NCBI RefSeq assembly: GCF_900188405.1
Contig: NZ_FZOF01000047.1
Location: 1 to 34,989, forward strand
Reading direction: 5' to 3'
Origin: Actinacidiphila glaucinigra
GTDB lineage: Bacteria; Actinomycetota; Actinomycetes; Streptomycetales; Streptomycetaceae
DNA length: 34,989 nucleotides
Shown in pieces: positions 24,162 to 30,797 of the stretch. The translations under genes were made by a program, and so were the position numbers. Positions within the stretch are counted from its first letter, which is position 1, and each line of letters opens with the position of its first letter. The notes beneath the pieces were generated by a model. It worked only from the letters and a program-made list of their open reading frames with translations. It was not told the origin of the DNA and made no database searches.

Positions 24162-24914
24162 GTGCTGGACTACGAGGAACAGGCAGCGGTCTACGACGCC
24201 ACCCGCGGCGGCGTCCCCCGGGCAGAGGCCGCGGCCACGGCGGTGCTCGGGCTGATACCGCGAGCGGCCCGGACCCTGCTCGACATCGGCTGCGGCACCG
24301 GTCTGGTCACGGCCCACTACACCGGCCGCCCCGGGCTGCGCGTGCTCGGCGTCGACGCCGCCCTGGCCATGGCCCGGCTCGCCGCGGGCCGGGTGGGGCC
24401 GGGGATCGTCCAGGGCGACGTACGCCGGCTGCCGTTCGCGACCGCCTCGCTCGACGCGGTGACGGCCGTGTGGGTGCTCCATCTGCTGCCGGACGCGCCC
24501 GCGGTGATCGCCGAGTGCGCCCGGGTGCTGCGGCCCGGCGGGGTGCTCGTCACCACCGTCGACAAGGACGCCGGGCACGACGTGGGCAGCGACGTCGACG
24601 CGCTCCTCGCGCCGTTCCGCACCCGGGAGGCGCACGACGCGGAGGAAGGGGTGGTGCGCCAGGCGGTCGCGCACGGCCTGCGCCCGGCGGGCGGGGCCCG
24701 CTTCGCCGGCCACGGCCAGGGCCGCACCCCGCGCGACCTCGCCACCCGGATCGCGGCGGGCGAGTTCGCCTCCGCGCTCGCCCTGCGCGACGGCGACACG
24801 GAGGCCCTCGCCGGACGCCTGGCCGCGCTGCCCGAACAGGACACGGCCCGCCCCGACCCGGTCTACCGGCTCCTCGCGCTCGCCAAGGACTCCCCTACAG
24901 CGGGGGCTCGTTGA
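24162..24914 (+). CDS. Class I SAM-dependent methyltransferase
   Basis: 250 residues. Motif I LLDIGCGTGLVTAHY (about 40-54), the acidic residue in VLGVDAALAM, VQGDVRRLPFATASLDAV and the post-motif region VLRPGGVLVTTVDKD are the UbiE/Methyltransf_11 pattern. The substrate is not identifiable. GTG start; the gene is divergent from the phosphodiesterase and is followed by the XRE-MmyB gene after 56 nt on the same strand. It may be either a stand-alone metabolic enzyme or a tailoring methyltransferase. Confidence 0.82.
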   Translation: MLDYEEQAAVYDATRGGVPRAEAAATAVLGLIPRAARTLLDIGCGTGLVTAHYTGRPGLRVLGVDAALAMARLAAGRVGPGIVQGDVRRLPFATASLDAVTAVWVLHLLPDAPAVIAECARVLRPGGVLVTTVDKDAGHDVGSDVDALLAPFRTREAHDAEEGVVRQAVAHGLRPAGGARFAGHGQGRTPRDLATRIAAGEFASALALRDGDTEALAGRLAALPEQDTARPDPVYRLLALAKDSPTAGAR

Positions 24915-24970
24915 GCAGTTCGGCTGACCGACCGCGGCCCCGGGTCCCGCACCTGGGTTACGGTCGGGGC

Positions 24971-25801
24971 ATGACGACGACCACGGCCGGTGTGGGGGCA
25001 CTGCTGCGCGGCTGGCGCGAGCGGCGCCGGATCAGCCAGCTGGAACTCGCCCTGCGCGCGGACAGTTCGGCCCGGCACATCAGTTTCGTCGAGACCGGCC
25101 GCTCGCGCCCCAGCCAGGCCATGGTCCTGCGGCTCGCCGAGCACCTCGACGTACCCGTCAGGGAACGCAACGCCCTGCTCGTCGCGGCCGGTTACGCCCC
25201 CGCGTACCCGGAGACGCCGCTGGGCGACCCCGCGATGCACCCGCTGCGCGAGAGCCTCGACCGGCTCCTGGCGGCCTACGAGCCGTACCCGGCACTGGTC
25301 CTGGACGGCATGTACGACGTCGTCGCCGCCAACCAGGGCGTGGGCGCCCTGCTCGAGGGCGTCGCCCCGCACCTGCTGCGGCCGCCGCTCAACGCCATGC
25401 GCGTCACATTGCACCCTGAGGGCATGGCCCCGCGGATCCGCAACTTCCGCCAATGGCGCGGGCACCTGCTGGAACGCATCGAGCGTCAGATCACGATGAC
25501 CGGGCACGGGCCGCTGCGCGCCCTGTACGAGGAGCTGACCGCCTATCCCGCGCCGCCCGCCCACCCCGAGGAGCCCGCCGCCTCCGACGACACCGAGGGG
25601 ATCTTCCCCTTCGCCCTGCCGATGCGGGTCGGGCACGGCGGCCGGGTGCTGTCGTTCATCTCCACGGCCACCACGTTCAACACCCCGATGGACGTGACGG
25701 TCTCCGAGCTGGCGATCGAGACCTTCCTGCCCGCCGACCCGGAGACCGCCGCCGCCCTCCGGTCCCTCACGCCGCGGGCAGCCGGTCCAGGAAGCCGCTG
25801 A
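24971..25801 (+). CDS. XRE family regulator with MmyB-like ligand domain
   Basis: 276 residues. An N-terminal XRE helix-turn-helix (GALLRGWRERRRISQLELAL, then RHISFVETGRSRPSQAMVLR) is followed by the MmyB-like sensor domain (ALVLDGMYDVVAANQGVGAL and later SFISTATTFNTPMDVTVSEL, then AIETFLPAD). This is the common actinobacterial HTH_31 plus MmyB pair; such proteins usually control one adjacent short-chain dehydrogenase or hydrolase. ATG 24971. Its 3' end overlaps by 35 bp the convergent SnoaL-like gene, which has homologous partners in some genomes but may be unrelated. Confidence 0.88.
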   Translation: MTTTTAGVGALLRGWRERRRISQLELALRADSSARHISFVETGRSRPSQAMVLRLAEHLDVPVRERNALLVAAGYAPAYPETPLGDPAMHPLRESLDRLLAAYEPYPALVLDGMYDVVAANQGVGALLEGVAPHLLRPPLNAMRVTLHPEGMAPRIRNFRQWRGHLLERIERQITMTGHGPLRALYEELTAYPAPPAHPEEPAASDDTEGIFPFALPMRVGHGGRVLSFISTATTFNTPMDVTVSELAIETFLPADPETAAALRSLTPRAAGPGSR

Positions 25802-26144
25802 CCGAGCGGATCCGGCCGTCCTCCGCGAGCGTGATCACGTCGGAGCCCGCGATCGGCGCCGCCCCGGGCTCCGCGCCCGCGGGCCGCAGCTCCCAGGCGA
25901 AGCGCGCCACGTCGTGGTGCCCGTCCACCTCCCCCACCGGCGTGAACACGAACCCGGGGAACCGCTCCCCCACCCCGGCGATCAGCGCCTCGATCCCCTC
26001 GTGCCCGCCCACCCGTGCCAGCGGGTCGGTGTACGTACCGTCCTCCACCCACGCGGCGGCCACCGCCTTCCCCCTCGCCTCCGCGCCGCTGTTCCACGCC
26101 TCGAAGTAGCGGGCGACGGCGGCCTCGTACCGGTTCTGCGACAT
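25767..26144 (-). CDS. SnoaL-like / NTF2-fold protein
   Basis: 125 residues, one cone-shaped NTF2-type domain. It begins MSQNRYEAAVARYFEAWNSG and has AAAWVEDGTYTDPLARVGGH, HDVARFAWELRP and SDVITLAEDGRIRSVSGFLD, the standard SnoaL-like strands. Such proteins are small hydroxylases, isomerases or binding proteins; no function can be assigned. GAGGAGG 6 nt upstream fixes ATG 26144. It converges on and overlaps the end of the XRE-MmyB gene. A 17-bp hairpin sits about 30 nt upstream of its start. Confidence 0.78.
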   Translation of the reverse strand: MSQNRYEAAVARYFEAWNSGAEARGKAVAAAWVEDGTYTDPLARVGGHEGIEALIAGVGERFPGFVFTPVGEVDGHHDVARFAWELRPAGAEPGAAPIAGSDVITLAEDGRIRSVSGFLDRLPAA

Positions 26145-26173
26145 CACGGTCCTCCTCGTCCGGGCAGTCTGGC

Positions 26174-26213
26174 CCGGGCGGACGGGGTGGAGTGCGCCAC
26201 CCCGTCCGCCCGG
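26174..26213 (-). terminator. Perfect 17-bp hairpin between two minus-strand genes
   Basis: CCGGGCGGACGGGGTGG (26174-26190), loop AGTGCG, then the exact complement (26197-26213). It lies 135 nt past the alpha/beta hydrolase stop and 29 nt before the SnoaL-like start. Probably terminates hydrolase transcripts; could also shape the SnoaL leader. Confidence 0.6.
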
Positions 26214-26348
26214 TACGACCACCCTGCCGGGGGCGCCGGGCGGGGTCGATTACGCGGGGGGTAATGGCGCACCGGCGTGCGCGTGCCTCCCCGCGCAGGT
26301 CGGAGAACGCCGGCGCGGGAGGGCCGTTCCGCGCGTGACGGGGGACCG

Positions 26349-27194
26349 CTATGCGGCGAGCGTCGCCAGCGTCTGCTCGGGCGCGGCCAGAATCGAGAAG
26401 TGGCCTTGGCCGGGATGGACGTGAAGGCGGGCCCCGGGTATCGCGGCGGCGAAGCGGCGGCCGTGCTGGAGCGGGACGGTGGTGTCGGCGTCGCCGTGGT
26501 GGATCCACGTGGGCACCCTGATCGATTCGAGGTCGAAACCCCAGGGTCGGGTCAGCACCCGCAGATCCTGCGCGACTCCCCGGCTGCCGTGGTGGAACGC
26601 CTCCAGGTAGTTGGTCAGGAAGGCCGCGCGTTCGTCCGGCTGGGCCAGGGCGCGCCGGTCGCAGGCAGGCATCTCGCTGGCCGCCAGACGGAAAAACAGC
26701 CCTGGTGCCCGGCGCGCCAGCGTGGCCAGGCGGCCCATGAACCAGCCGCCGAAGGCCGGAGCATGCCGGGCGATCCGCAAGGACGCGCGCTGCCCGGCCG
26801 CCATGCCGCAGGTGGGCCAGCCGGGCGGACCGAGGGGCGCGATGAGCAGCAGGCTGCGGACACGGTCGGGCAGCTCGGACGCACAGGCGGCCGCGAACGC
26901 TCCGCCGCCCGAGACGCCGAGCAGCGCCACCGAACCGATGCCCAAGGTGTCCAGGACCAGGGTGGCTTCCGCAGCCCAGTCCACGACCCGTGTCAGGCGA
27001 CGGGCGTCAGTGCCGCCGATGCCGGGGCGATCCGGGGTGATGAAGCGCAGTCCGAGTGCGTCGGCCGCGCCCGCGAAGCCGTACACGGCCAGCCGGGAGT
27101 CGGCCAGCCCGTGGCAGAGCAGCACGGCAGGCGCGTCGGGCTCCCCCAGCACCTCGACCGCGATCACACCGCCGTCGGCTCGACGCAGCTCCAC
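26349..27194 (-). CDS. Alpha/beta hydrolase fold protein
   Basis: About 281 residues with a standard alpha/beta-hydrolase core. The strand after HGLAD leads to the nucleophile elbow LLGVSGGGAF (Ser). The acid is in HHGDADTTVP and the catalytic His in HPGQGHFS, so the triad is complete. The oxyanion region is LLCHGLADSR. No lid-specific motif permits a substrate guess; esterase, epoxide hydrolase or haloperoxidase-like enzymes are all possible. The start is uncertain: GTG 27194 has AGGAGG immediately in front without spacing, whereas the frame stays open to an ATG at 27305 whose added N-terminus looks unconserved. Confidence 0.8.
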   Translation of the reverse strand: MELRRADGGVIAVEVLGEPDAPAVLLCHGLADSRLAVYGFAGAADALGLRFITPDRPGIGGTDARRLTRVVDWAAEATLVLDTLGIGSVALLGVSGGGAFAAACASELPDRVRSLLLIAPLGPPGWPTCGMAAGQRASLRIARHAPAFGGWFMGRLATLARRAPGLFFRLAASEMPACDRRALAQPDERAAFLTNYLEAFHHGSRGVAQDLRVLTRPWGFDLESIRVPTWIHHGDADTTVPLQHGRRFAAAIPGARLHVHPGQGHFSILAAPEQTLATLAA

Positions 27195-27300
27195 CCTCCT
27201 ATCGTCTCTCGTGACCTGGATCTGAGCGCTGCCCGATCGGCTTGTCGGGCGAAACGGTGCGGGGGGCAAGGCGCCCGGTCCGACGGGTACGCTGCGACCG

Positions 27301-27382
27301 GTCATTCGTCGTCCAGCGGCCCAGGACTCCGTACGCGGGTTCGCCCCGATGCGGAACCCCGGTTCGAATCCGGGCGATGACC
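27301..27382 (+). pseudogene. tRNA-Glu-like sequence with an expanded anticodon arm
   Basis: The D-arm GTCCAGCGGCCCAGGAC (27311-27327) and T-arm CCCGG-TTCGAAT-CCGGG (27358-27374) are perfect and have the actinobacterial tRNA-Glu look. The acceptor GTCAT/ATGAC pairs, with one bulged T before CG/CG. The anticodon stem CCGTA (27329-27333) pairs with TGCGG (27350-27354), but the loop is 16 nt instead of 7 and itself folds as CGGG-TTCGC-CCCG. No usable anticodon is visible, so it is either a pseudo-tRNA, an old att-site fragment, or a tRNA-shaped regulatory RNA. No CCA is encoded at the end (CACC). Confidence 0.55.
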
Positions 27383-27516
27383 ACCCGCTGGACGTATCGA
27401 TCAGGAGCGTTGTCCAGTCGCCCGGGCTTGGCCAAGGGTCAGCAAAGACTCGGGCGAGCCGATGATCGATCTGTTAGCTTCGGTCGCGCGTGACGTCGTC
27501 CGAGGAGGTGAGACCC

Positions 27517-27570
27517 ATGAACGCGGTATCTCTGTGGGTGCTCCCCCTGCCGTCACGGTCTGGCGACTGA
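27517..27570 (+). CDS. 17-residue leader peptide with a near-perfect ribosome site
   Basis: ATG 27517 follows GAGGAGGTGA, a 9-10 nt match to the 16S anti-Shine-Dalgarno end, the strongest ribosome site in the window. The peptide is MNAVSLWVLPLPSRSGD and stops at TGA 27568, 55 nt before the hydrolase ATG. It is short and hydrophobic in the middle and uses several codons rare in this genome (GTA, TCT, TCA). Position and RNA structure suggest a ribosome-sensing leader, as known for attenuated resistance and biosynthetic genes. No homologue recognised. Confidence 0.55.
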   Translation: MNAVSLWVLPLPSRSGD

Positions 27571-27612
27571 CATAGGTGTCGCCGGGAGCGCCTCGTCAAC
27601 AAGGCACTCCCG
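27537..27612 (+). promoter_or_regulatory. Mutually exclusive RNA hairpins between leader and hydrolase gene
   Basis: Segment 1, GGTGCTCCC (27537-27545, inside the leader), can pair over 9 bp with segment 2, GGGAGCGCC (27584-27592). Segment 2 can instead pair with segment 3: CGGGAGCGCCT (27583-27593) with AGGCACTCCCG (27602-27612), one mismatch, 8-nt loop. Segment 3 abuts the hydrolase ribosome site AAAGG (27613-27617). GGCGAC (27562-27567) can also pair with GTCGCC (27578-27583). This is the layout of an attenuator; direction of control not determined. Confidence 0.5.
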
Positions 27613-27625
27613 AAAGGCAACACCC

Positions 27626-28390
27626 ATGGACTCTCTGCAGTTCACCGCCGAGTCGTCGTCGAACGGCGTGATCGAGCGCGACTTCATCATGGACCGGGTC
27701 CCCGGCGTCCTCTGGTCACCGGCTTCCGGTGCCGACCTCGCGCCCCTGGTCCTGATGGGACACGGCGGCGGCAACCACAAGAAACACCCGGCGATGTCCG
27801 GCCGCGCCCAGCGTCTGGTGACCGGCTGCGGCTTCCACGTGGCCGTCCTCGACGCACCCGGTCACGGTGACCGGCCGCGCACGGAGCACGACGAAGCGGA
27901 GATCGCCGAACTGTTCCGGGCGAGGGCGGCCGGCGAGCCGGAAGGCCCGATCGTCGTCCGCTACAACGACTACTTGGCGGCGCTCGCCGTGCCCGAGTAC
28001 CGGGCGCTTCTGGACGCCCTCCAGGCGCTTCCGGAAATCGGCGCCGACGGGCCGGTCGGCTACTGGGGCATCAACATGGGCACTGCGATCGGCGTGCCGT
28101 TCGTGGCAACCGAACCCCGCATCACGGCCGCGGTCTTCGGCCAGCACTGGCCCGACGTCCTGGCCGAGAAGGCACAGCGGATCACCATCCCGATCGAGTT
28201 CGATCTGCAGTGGGACGACGAGCACATCTCTCGCGAGGAGGGTCTCGCGTTGTTCGACGCCTTCGCCTCGAAGGAGAAGTCGCTGCACGTGAACTCCGGC
28301 AGGCACAAGGAGCTGCCCCGCTTCGAGGCCGACAGCGCGGTCCGCTTCTTCGCCCGACACCTTGGCGAAGCGGTCACCGCGTCTGCGTGA
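27626..28390 (+). CDS. Alpha/beta hydrolase-like protein lacking the nucleophile serine
   Basis: 254 residues. It resembles the dienelactone-hydrolase/BAAT-like group: APLVLMGHGGGNHKKHPAMS at the oxyanion strand, VAVLDAPGHGDRPR, then the elbow VGYWGINMGTAIG. There, G-x-S-x-G is expected and the nucleophile position is Asn (codon AAC, one transition from AGC). The Asp (DLQWDDEHIS) and His (NSGRHKELPR) of the triad remain. The protein is therefore either catalytically dead and ligand-binding, or uses another residue. ATG 27626 with AAAGG 8 nt upstream. It is preceded by a leader peptide and an attenuator-like fold. Slightly lower GC than its neighbours. Confidence 0.8.
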   Translation: MDSLQFTAESSSNGVIERDFIMDRVPGVLWSPASGADLAPLVLMGHGGGNHKKHPAMSGRAQRLVTGCGFHVAVLDAPGHGDRPRTEHDEAEIAELFRARAAGEPEGPIVVRYNDYLAALAVPEYRALLDALQALPEIGADGPVGYWGINMGTAIGVPFVATEPRITAAVFGQHWPDVLAEKAQRITIPIEFDLQWDDEHISREEGLALFDAFASKEKSLHVNSGRHKELPRFEADSAVRFFARHLGEAVTASA

Positions 28391-28401
28391 CGTGCGCGGT
28401 T

Positions 28402-28431
28402 GCGGCGTCCGGCGTACCGGCCGGGCGCCGC
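28402..28431 (+). terminator. Hairpin after the 27626 hydrolase gene
   Basis: GCGGCGTCCGG (28402-28412) pairs with CCGGGCGCCGC (28421-28431), one T-G pair, 8-nt loop, 11 nt after the stop codon. Confidence 0.55.
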
Positions 28432-28538
28432 GACCGCGGCCTCGGGTCGAGCGGGTCCCGGGGGCCGCGCTGCTCCCGTCCGGCGGTCTCGCGATCCGGG
28501 ATGCAGGAGTCCATCCCGTGGTCTTTACTCAGCGGTAA

Positions 28539-28609
28539 TTGGGAGTCCACGCGGCTCCTCTTTACCATTTGCATGCAATCGTTCCAGTTGTGACGAAAAG
28601 TCGCACTGG
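28539..28609 (+). promoter_or_regulatory. Promoter and operator-like palindrome of the FAD oxidoreductase
   Basis: TTGGGA (28539-28544), 18 nt, TACCAT (28563-28568) make a plausible promoter in an AT-rich patch. The palindrome TTGCATGCAA (28569-28578) covers the expected start site. The leader can fold CCAGT-T-GTGAC with GTCGC-ACTGG (28584-28609), overlapping the first bases of the ribosome site GGAGG. Confidence 0.45.
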
Positions 28610-28617
28610 AGGCAACG

Positions 28618-30009
28618 ATGACCGATCTTCCATTCGAACGGGACGTCAGGAAGCTGGCGTCCGCCGTCTCGGGCCCCGTACTGGTGCCTGGGGACGAGGG
28701 ATACGCCGGGGAATGTTCGGGGGCGAACCTCGCGGTGGCGCACCGTCCGCAGGTGGTCGTGGGTGCGGCCACCGAGGGTGATGTACAGGCCGCTGTGCGG
28801 TTCGCCCGGGAACACGCGCTGCCGGTGGGCGTGCTGGCCACCGGGCACGGCCCGTCGCTGTCCGTGGACAAGGGGGTGCTCATCACCACGCGGCGGCTGG
28901 ACGGAGTGCGCGTCGACGCCGGCGCCCGGACGGCGCACGTGGGGGCGGGGGCCCTGTGGGGTCCGGTGGTCGACGCGGCGGCCCTGGTGGGTCTCGCGCC
29001 GCTGGTGGGCTCGTCGCCGTCGGTCGGCGTGGTCGGCTACACCCTGGGCGGCGGACTGAGCATCAGCATGGCCCGGGCCCACGGCTGGGCCGCCGATCAC
29101 GTGCGGGCCATGGACGTGGTCACCGCCGACGGAGAGCTGCGGCGCGCCACACCGCACGAGGAGCCGGACCTCTACTGGGCCCTGCTGGGCGGCAAGAGCA
29201 ACTTCGGCGTCGTGACCGCCATGGAGTTCACGCTGTTCCCCGTGACCCGGCTCTACGCGGGCAACCTCTACTACGCCGCGGAGCACGCGGGGCAAGTCCT
29301 GGACTCCTACCGGGACTTCACGGCGAGCGCGCCCGACGAGGTCACATCCTCCTTCGCCCTGATGCGGATGCCGGACGCGCCCTTTCTCCCGGCCTTCATG
29401 CGCGGCACCCTGACGGTGAACGTCCGCGTCTCCTGCGTCGCACCGCCCGCCGAGGGCGCCCGGCTCGTCGAGCCGCTGCGGTACGCGGCACCGCTGCTCG
29501 CGGACACGGTGACGGACATGCCCTACGCGGACTGCCTGGGCATCATCCCCGGGGGCGGCGAACCCTGGGCCGCCGTCGAGCACTTCGCCCTGCTCGACGA
29601 TCTGACCCCGCAGGCCGTCGAGGCCGTCCTCGACACCGCCGGCCCGGACGCCGTGACACGGATCGACATCGTCGACATACGCCACCTCGGCGGCGCACTG
29701 GCCGAGCCGCCCGCGTCCCCCAACGCCGTCGGCAACCGGGACGCCGGCTTCGCGGTGCTGACGCTGACCTTCACGGCGCCCGCCGAGGCGGCGCGAAGTG
29801 CCGCCTCGGGCACGGAACTCACCGAGCGGCTGGCGCCCCGGCCGGGCGACCGCAGGCACCCCACCTTCCTGTCCCACGCTGACGCGGTCGAGGAACGGAC
29901 GCCGGCGGCGTACTCCCCGGAGACCTACCGGCGGCTGCGGACGGTGAAGGCGCGGTACGACCCGGACAACGTGTTCCGGTTCAACCACAACATCCCCGCG
30001 GCTGGTTGA
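28618..30009 (+). CDS. FAD-linked (BBE-type) oxidoreductase
   Basis: 463 residues. The FAD-binding PCMH domain (about 35-205) contains ATGHGPSLSVDKGVLI, in which the His is the usual 8-alpha covalent FAD attachment site, and SVGVVGYTLGGGLSISMARA. The second (6-S-cysteinyl) anchor of bicovalent members is absent: the position reads SSPSVG. The C-terminal BBE motif is RYDPDNVFRFNHNI. Members oxidise alcohols, sugars or alkaloid-like compounds with O2; the substrate is unknown. ATG 28618 with GGAGG 5 nt upstream; the ribosome site lies at the edge of a hairpin. It converges on the HPP gene with only 4 nt between the stops. Confidence 0.88.
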   Translation: MTDLPFERDVRKLASAVSGPVLVPGDEGYAGECSGANLAVAHRPQVVVGAATEGDVQAAVRFAREHALPVGVLATGHGPSLSVDKGVLITTRRLDGVRVDAGARTAHVGAGALWGPVVDAAALVGLAPLVGSSPSVGVVGYTLGGGLSISMARAHGWAADHVRAMDVVTADGELRRATPHEEPDLYWALLGGKSNFGVVTAMEFTLFPVTRLYAGNLYYAAEHAGQVLDSYRDFTASAPDEVTSSFALMRMPDAPFLPAFMRGTLTVNVRVSCVAPPAEGARLVEPLRYAAPLLADTVTDMPYADCLGIIPGGGEPWAAVEHFALLDDLTPQAVEAVLDTAGPDAVTRIDIVDIRHLGGALAEPPASPNAVGNRDAGFAVLTLTFTAPAEAARSAASGTELTERLAPRPGDRRHPTFLSHADAVEERTPAAYSPETYRRLRTVKARYDPDNVFRFNHNIPAAG

Positions 30010-30013
30010 GCCC

Positions 30014-30568
30014 TCACCACCACGCCGTGGGGTAGACCTCGCGCCTCAGCCGGGCGGAGACCATCTGCACCGCGACGAGAAGCAGCGCGCCGGCCGCCAG
30101 CAGGGGGACGAAGTGGGTGGCGGACGGGGTGGTGAGCATGATCATGACCGCGGTAGCCATGGCGGGCGGGTGGGGCGTCTTGAGCAGCAGCACGAGTCCG
30201 CAGGCGATCCCGCAGCCCACGACGGCGGCCCAGGGGCCGTGCCAGCCGAGGGCGAGCACGCCGAAGCAGACGAGGCAGGAGAGCATGTGGCCGCCGATGA
30301 CGTGGCGGGGCTGGGCGAGCGGGGATTCGGGGGTCGCGGTGACAATCGCCATCGTGGCCGCGAGCGGGGGCACCAGCACCGTCTGGTGGGTGAGCGTGCC
30401 CAGGGCCACCAGTACGGCCAGTCCGACCGAGGTCGTCACGGCCGCCGAGGCGATCGTGCGCGGGGGCAGCCGCGGCAGGTGGTGCTTGCCCCGGCGCTTC
30501 GGCGTCGGCTCCGCCTCGGGGGGTGCGACGTCGGCGGTCCTGGTCGTCCCGGACGCCTCAGTCGCCAT
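30014..30568 (-). CDS. HPP family membrane protein
   Basis: 184 residues. A charged N-terminal cytoplasmic part of about 45 residues precedes four membrane segments. The family signature HPP lies in LLLKTPHPPAMATAVMIMLT. SPLAQPRHVIGGHMLSCLVC and TVLVPPLAATMAIVTATPES are the other conserved blocks. HPP proteins are small membrane proteins; some are nitrite transporters in plastids and cyanobacteria, while the bacterial role is generally unknown. ATG 30568 chosen; an upstream ATG at 30616 is possible. The 229-nt gap before the next minus-strand gene holds no recognisable gene. Confidence 0.75.
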   Translation of the reverse strand: MATEASGTTRTADVAPPEAEPTPKRRGKHHLPRLPPRTIASAAVTTSVGLAVLVALGTLTHQTVLVPPLAATMAIVTATPESPLAQPRHVIGGHMLSCLVCFGVLALGWHGPWAAVVGCGIACGLVLLLKTPHPPAMATAVMIMLTTPSATHFVPLLAAGALLLVAVQMVSARLRREVYPTAWW

Positions 30569-30797
30569 CGGGGTGACCGGTCTCGGGACATGACGGGGCA
30601 CAGGCCCCCTGGGCACGCGGAATCAGCATGGGGACTCCTCGGGACATCCCCGTATCCGGCCCACGGCGGCTCTTCCGTGACGACGGGGATCACGCCCTCG
30701 ATCGTCGCGTCGGCGCGCGGGCCGCGTCCAAGACCGCATTCCTATCGCTTGATCGAAGGCCTCTATCGATCCGGCCCGACGGGACGTCCGGAGAGCC

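Noticed and set aside
22919..25801. Open frame of about 960 codons on the plus strand
   Set aside because: Only its last 276 codons (from 24971) are a real gene; the rest is antisense to the phosphodiesterase and out of frame with the methyltransferase.
27301..27382. A functional glutamate tRNA
   Set aside because: Anticodon loop of 16 nt without a readable anticodon and a bulged acceptor stem.
27199..27435. Small minus-strand frame across the tRNA-like region
   Set aside because: No ribosome site, composition of a shadow frame, and it is antisense to the structured tRNA-like sequence.
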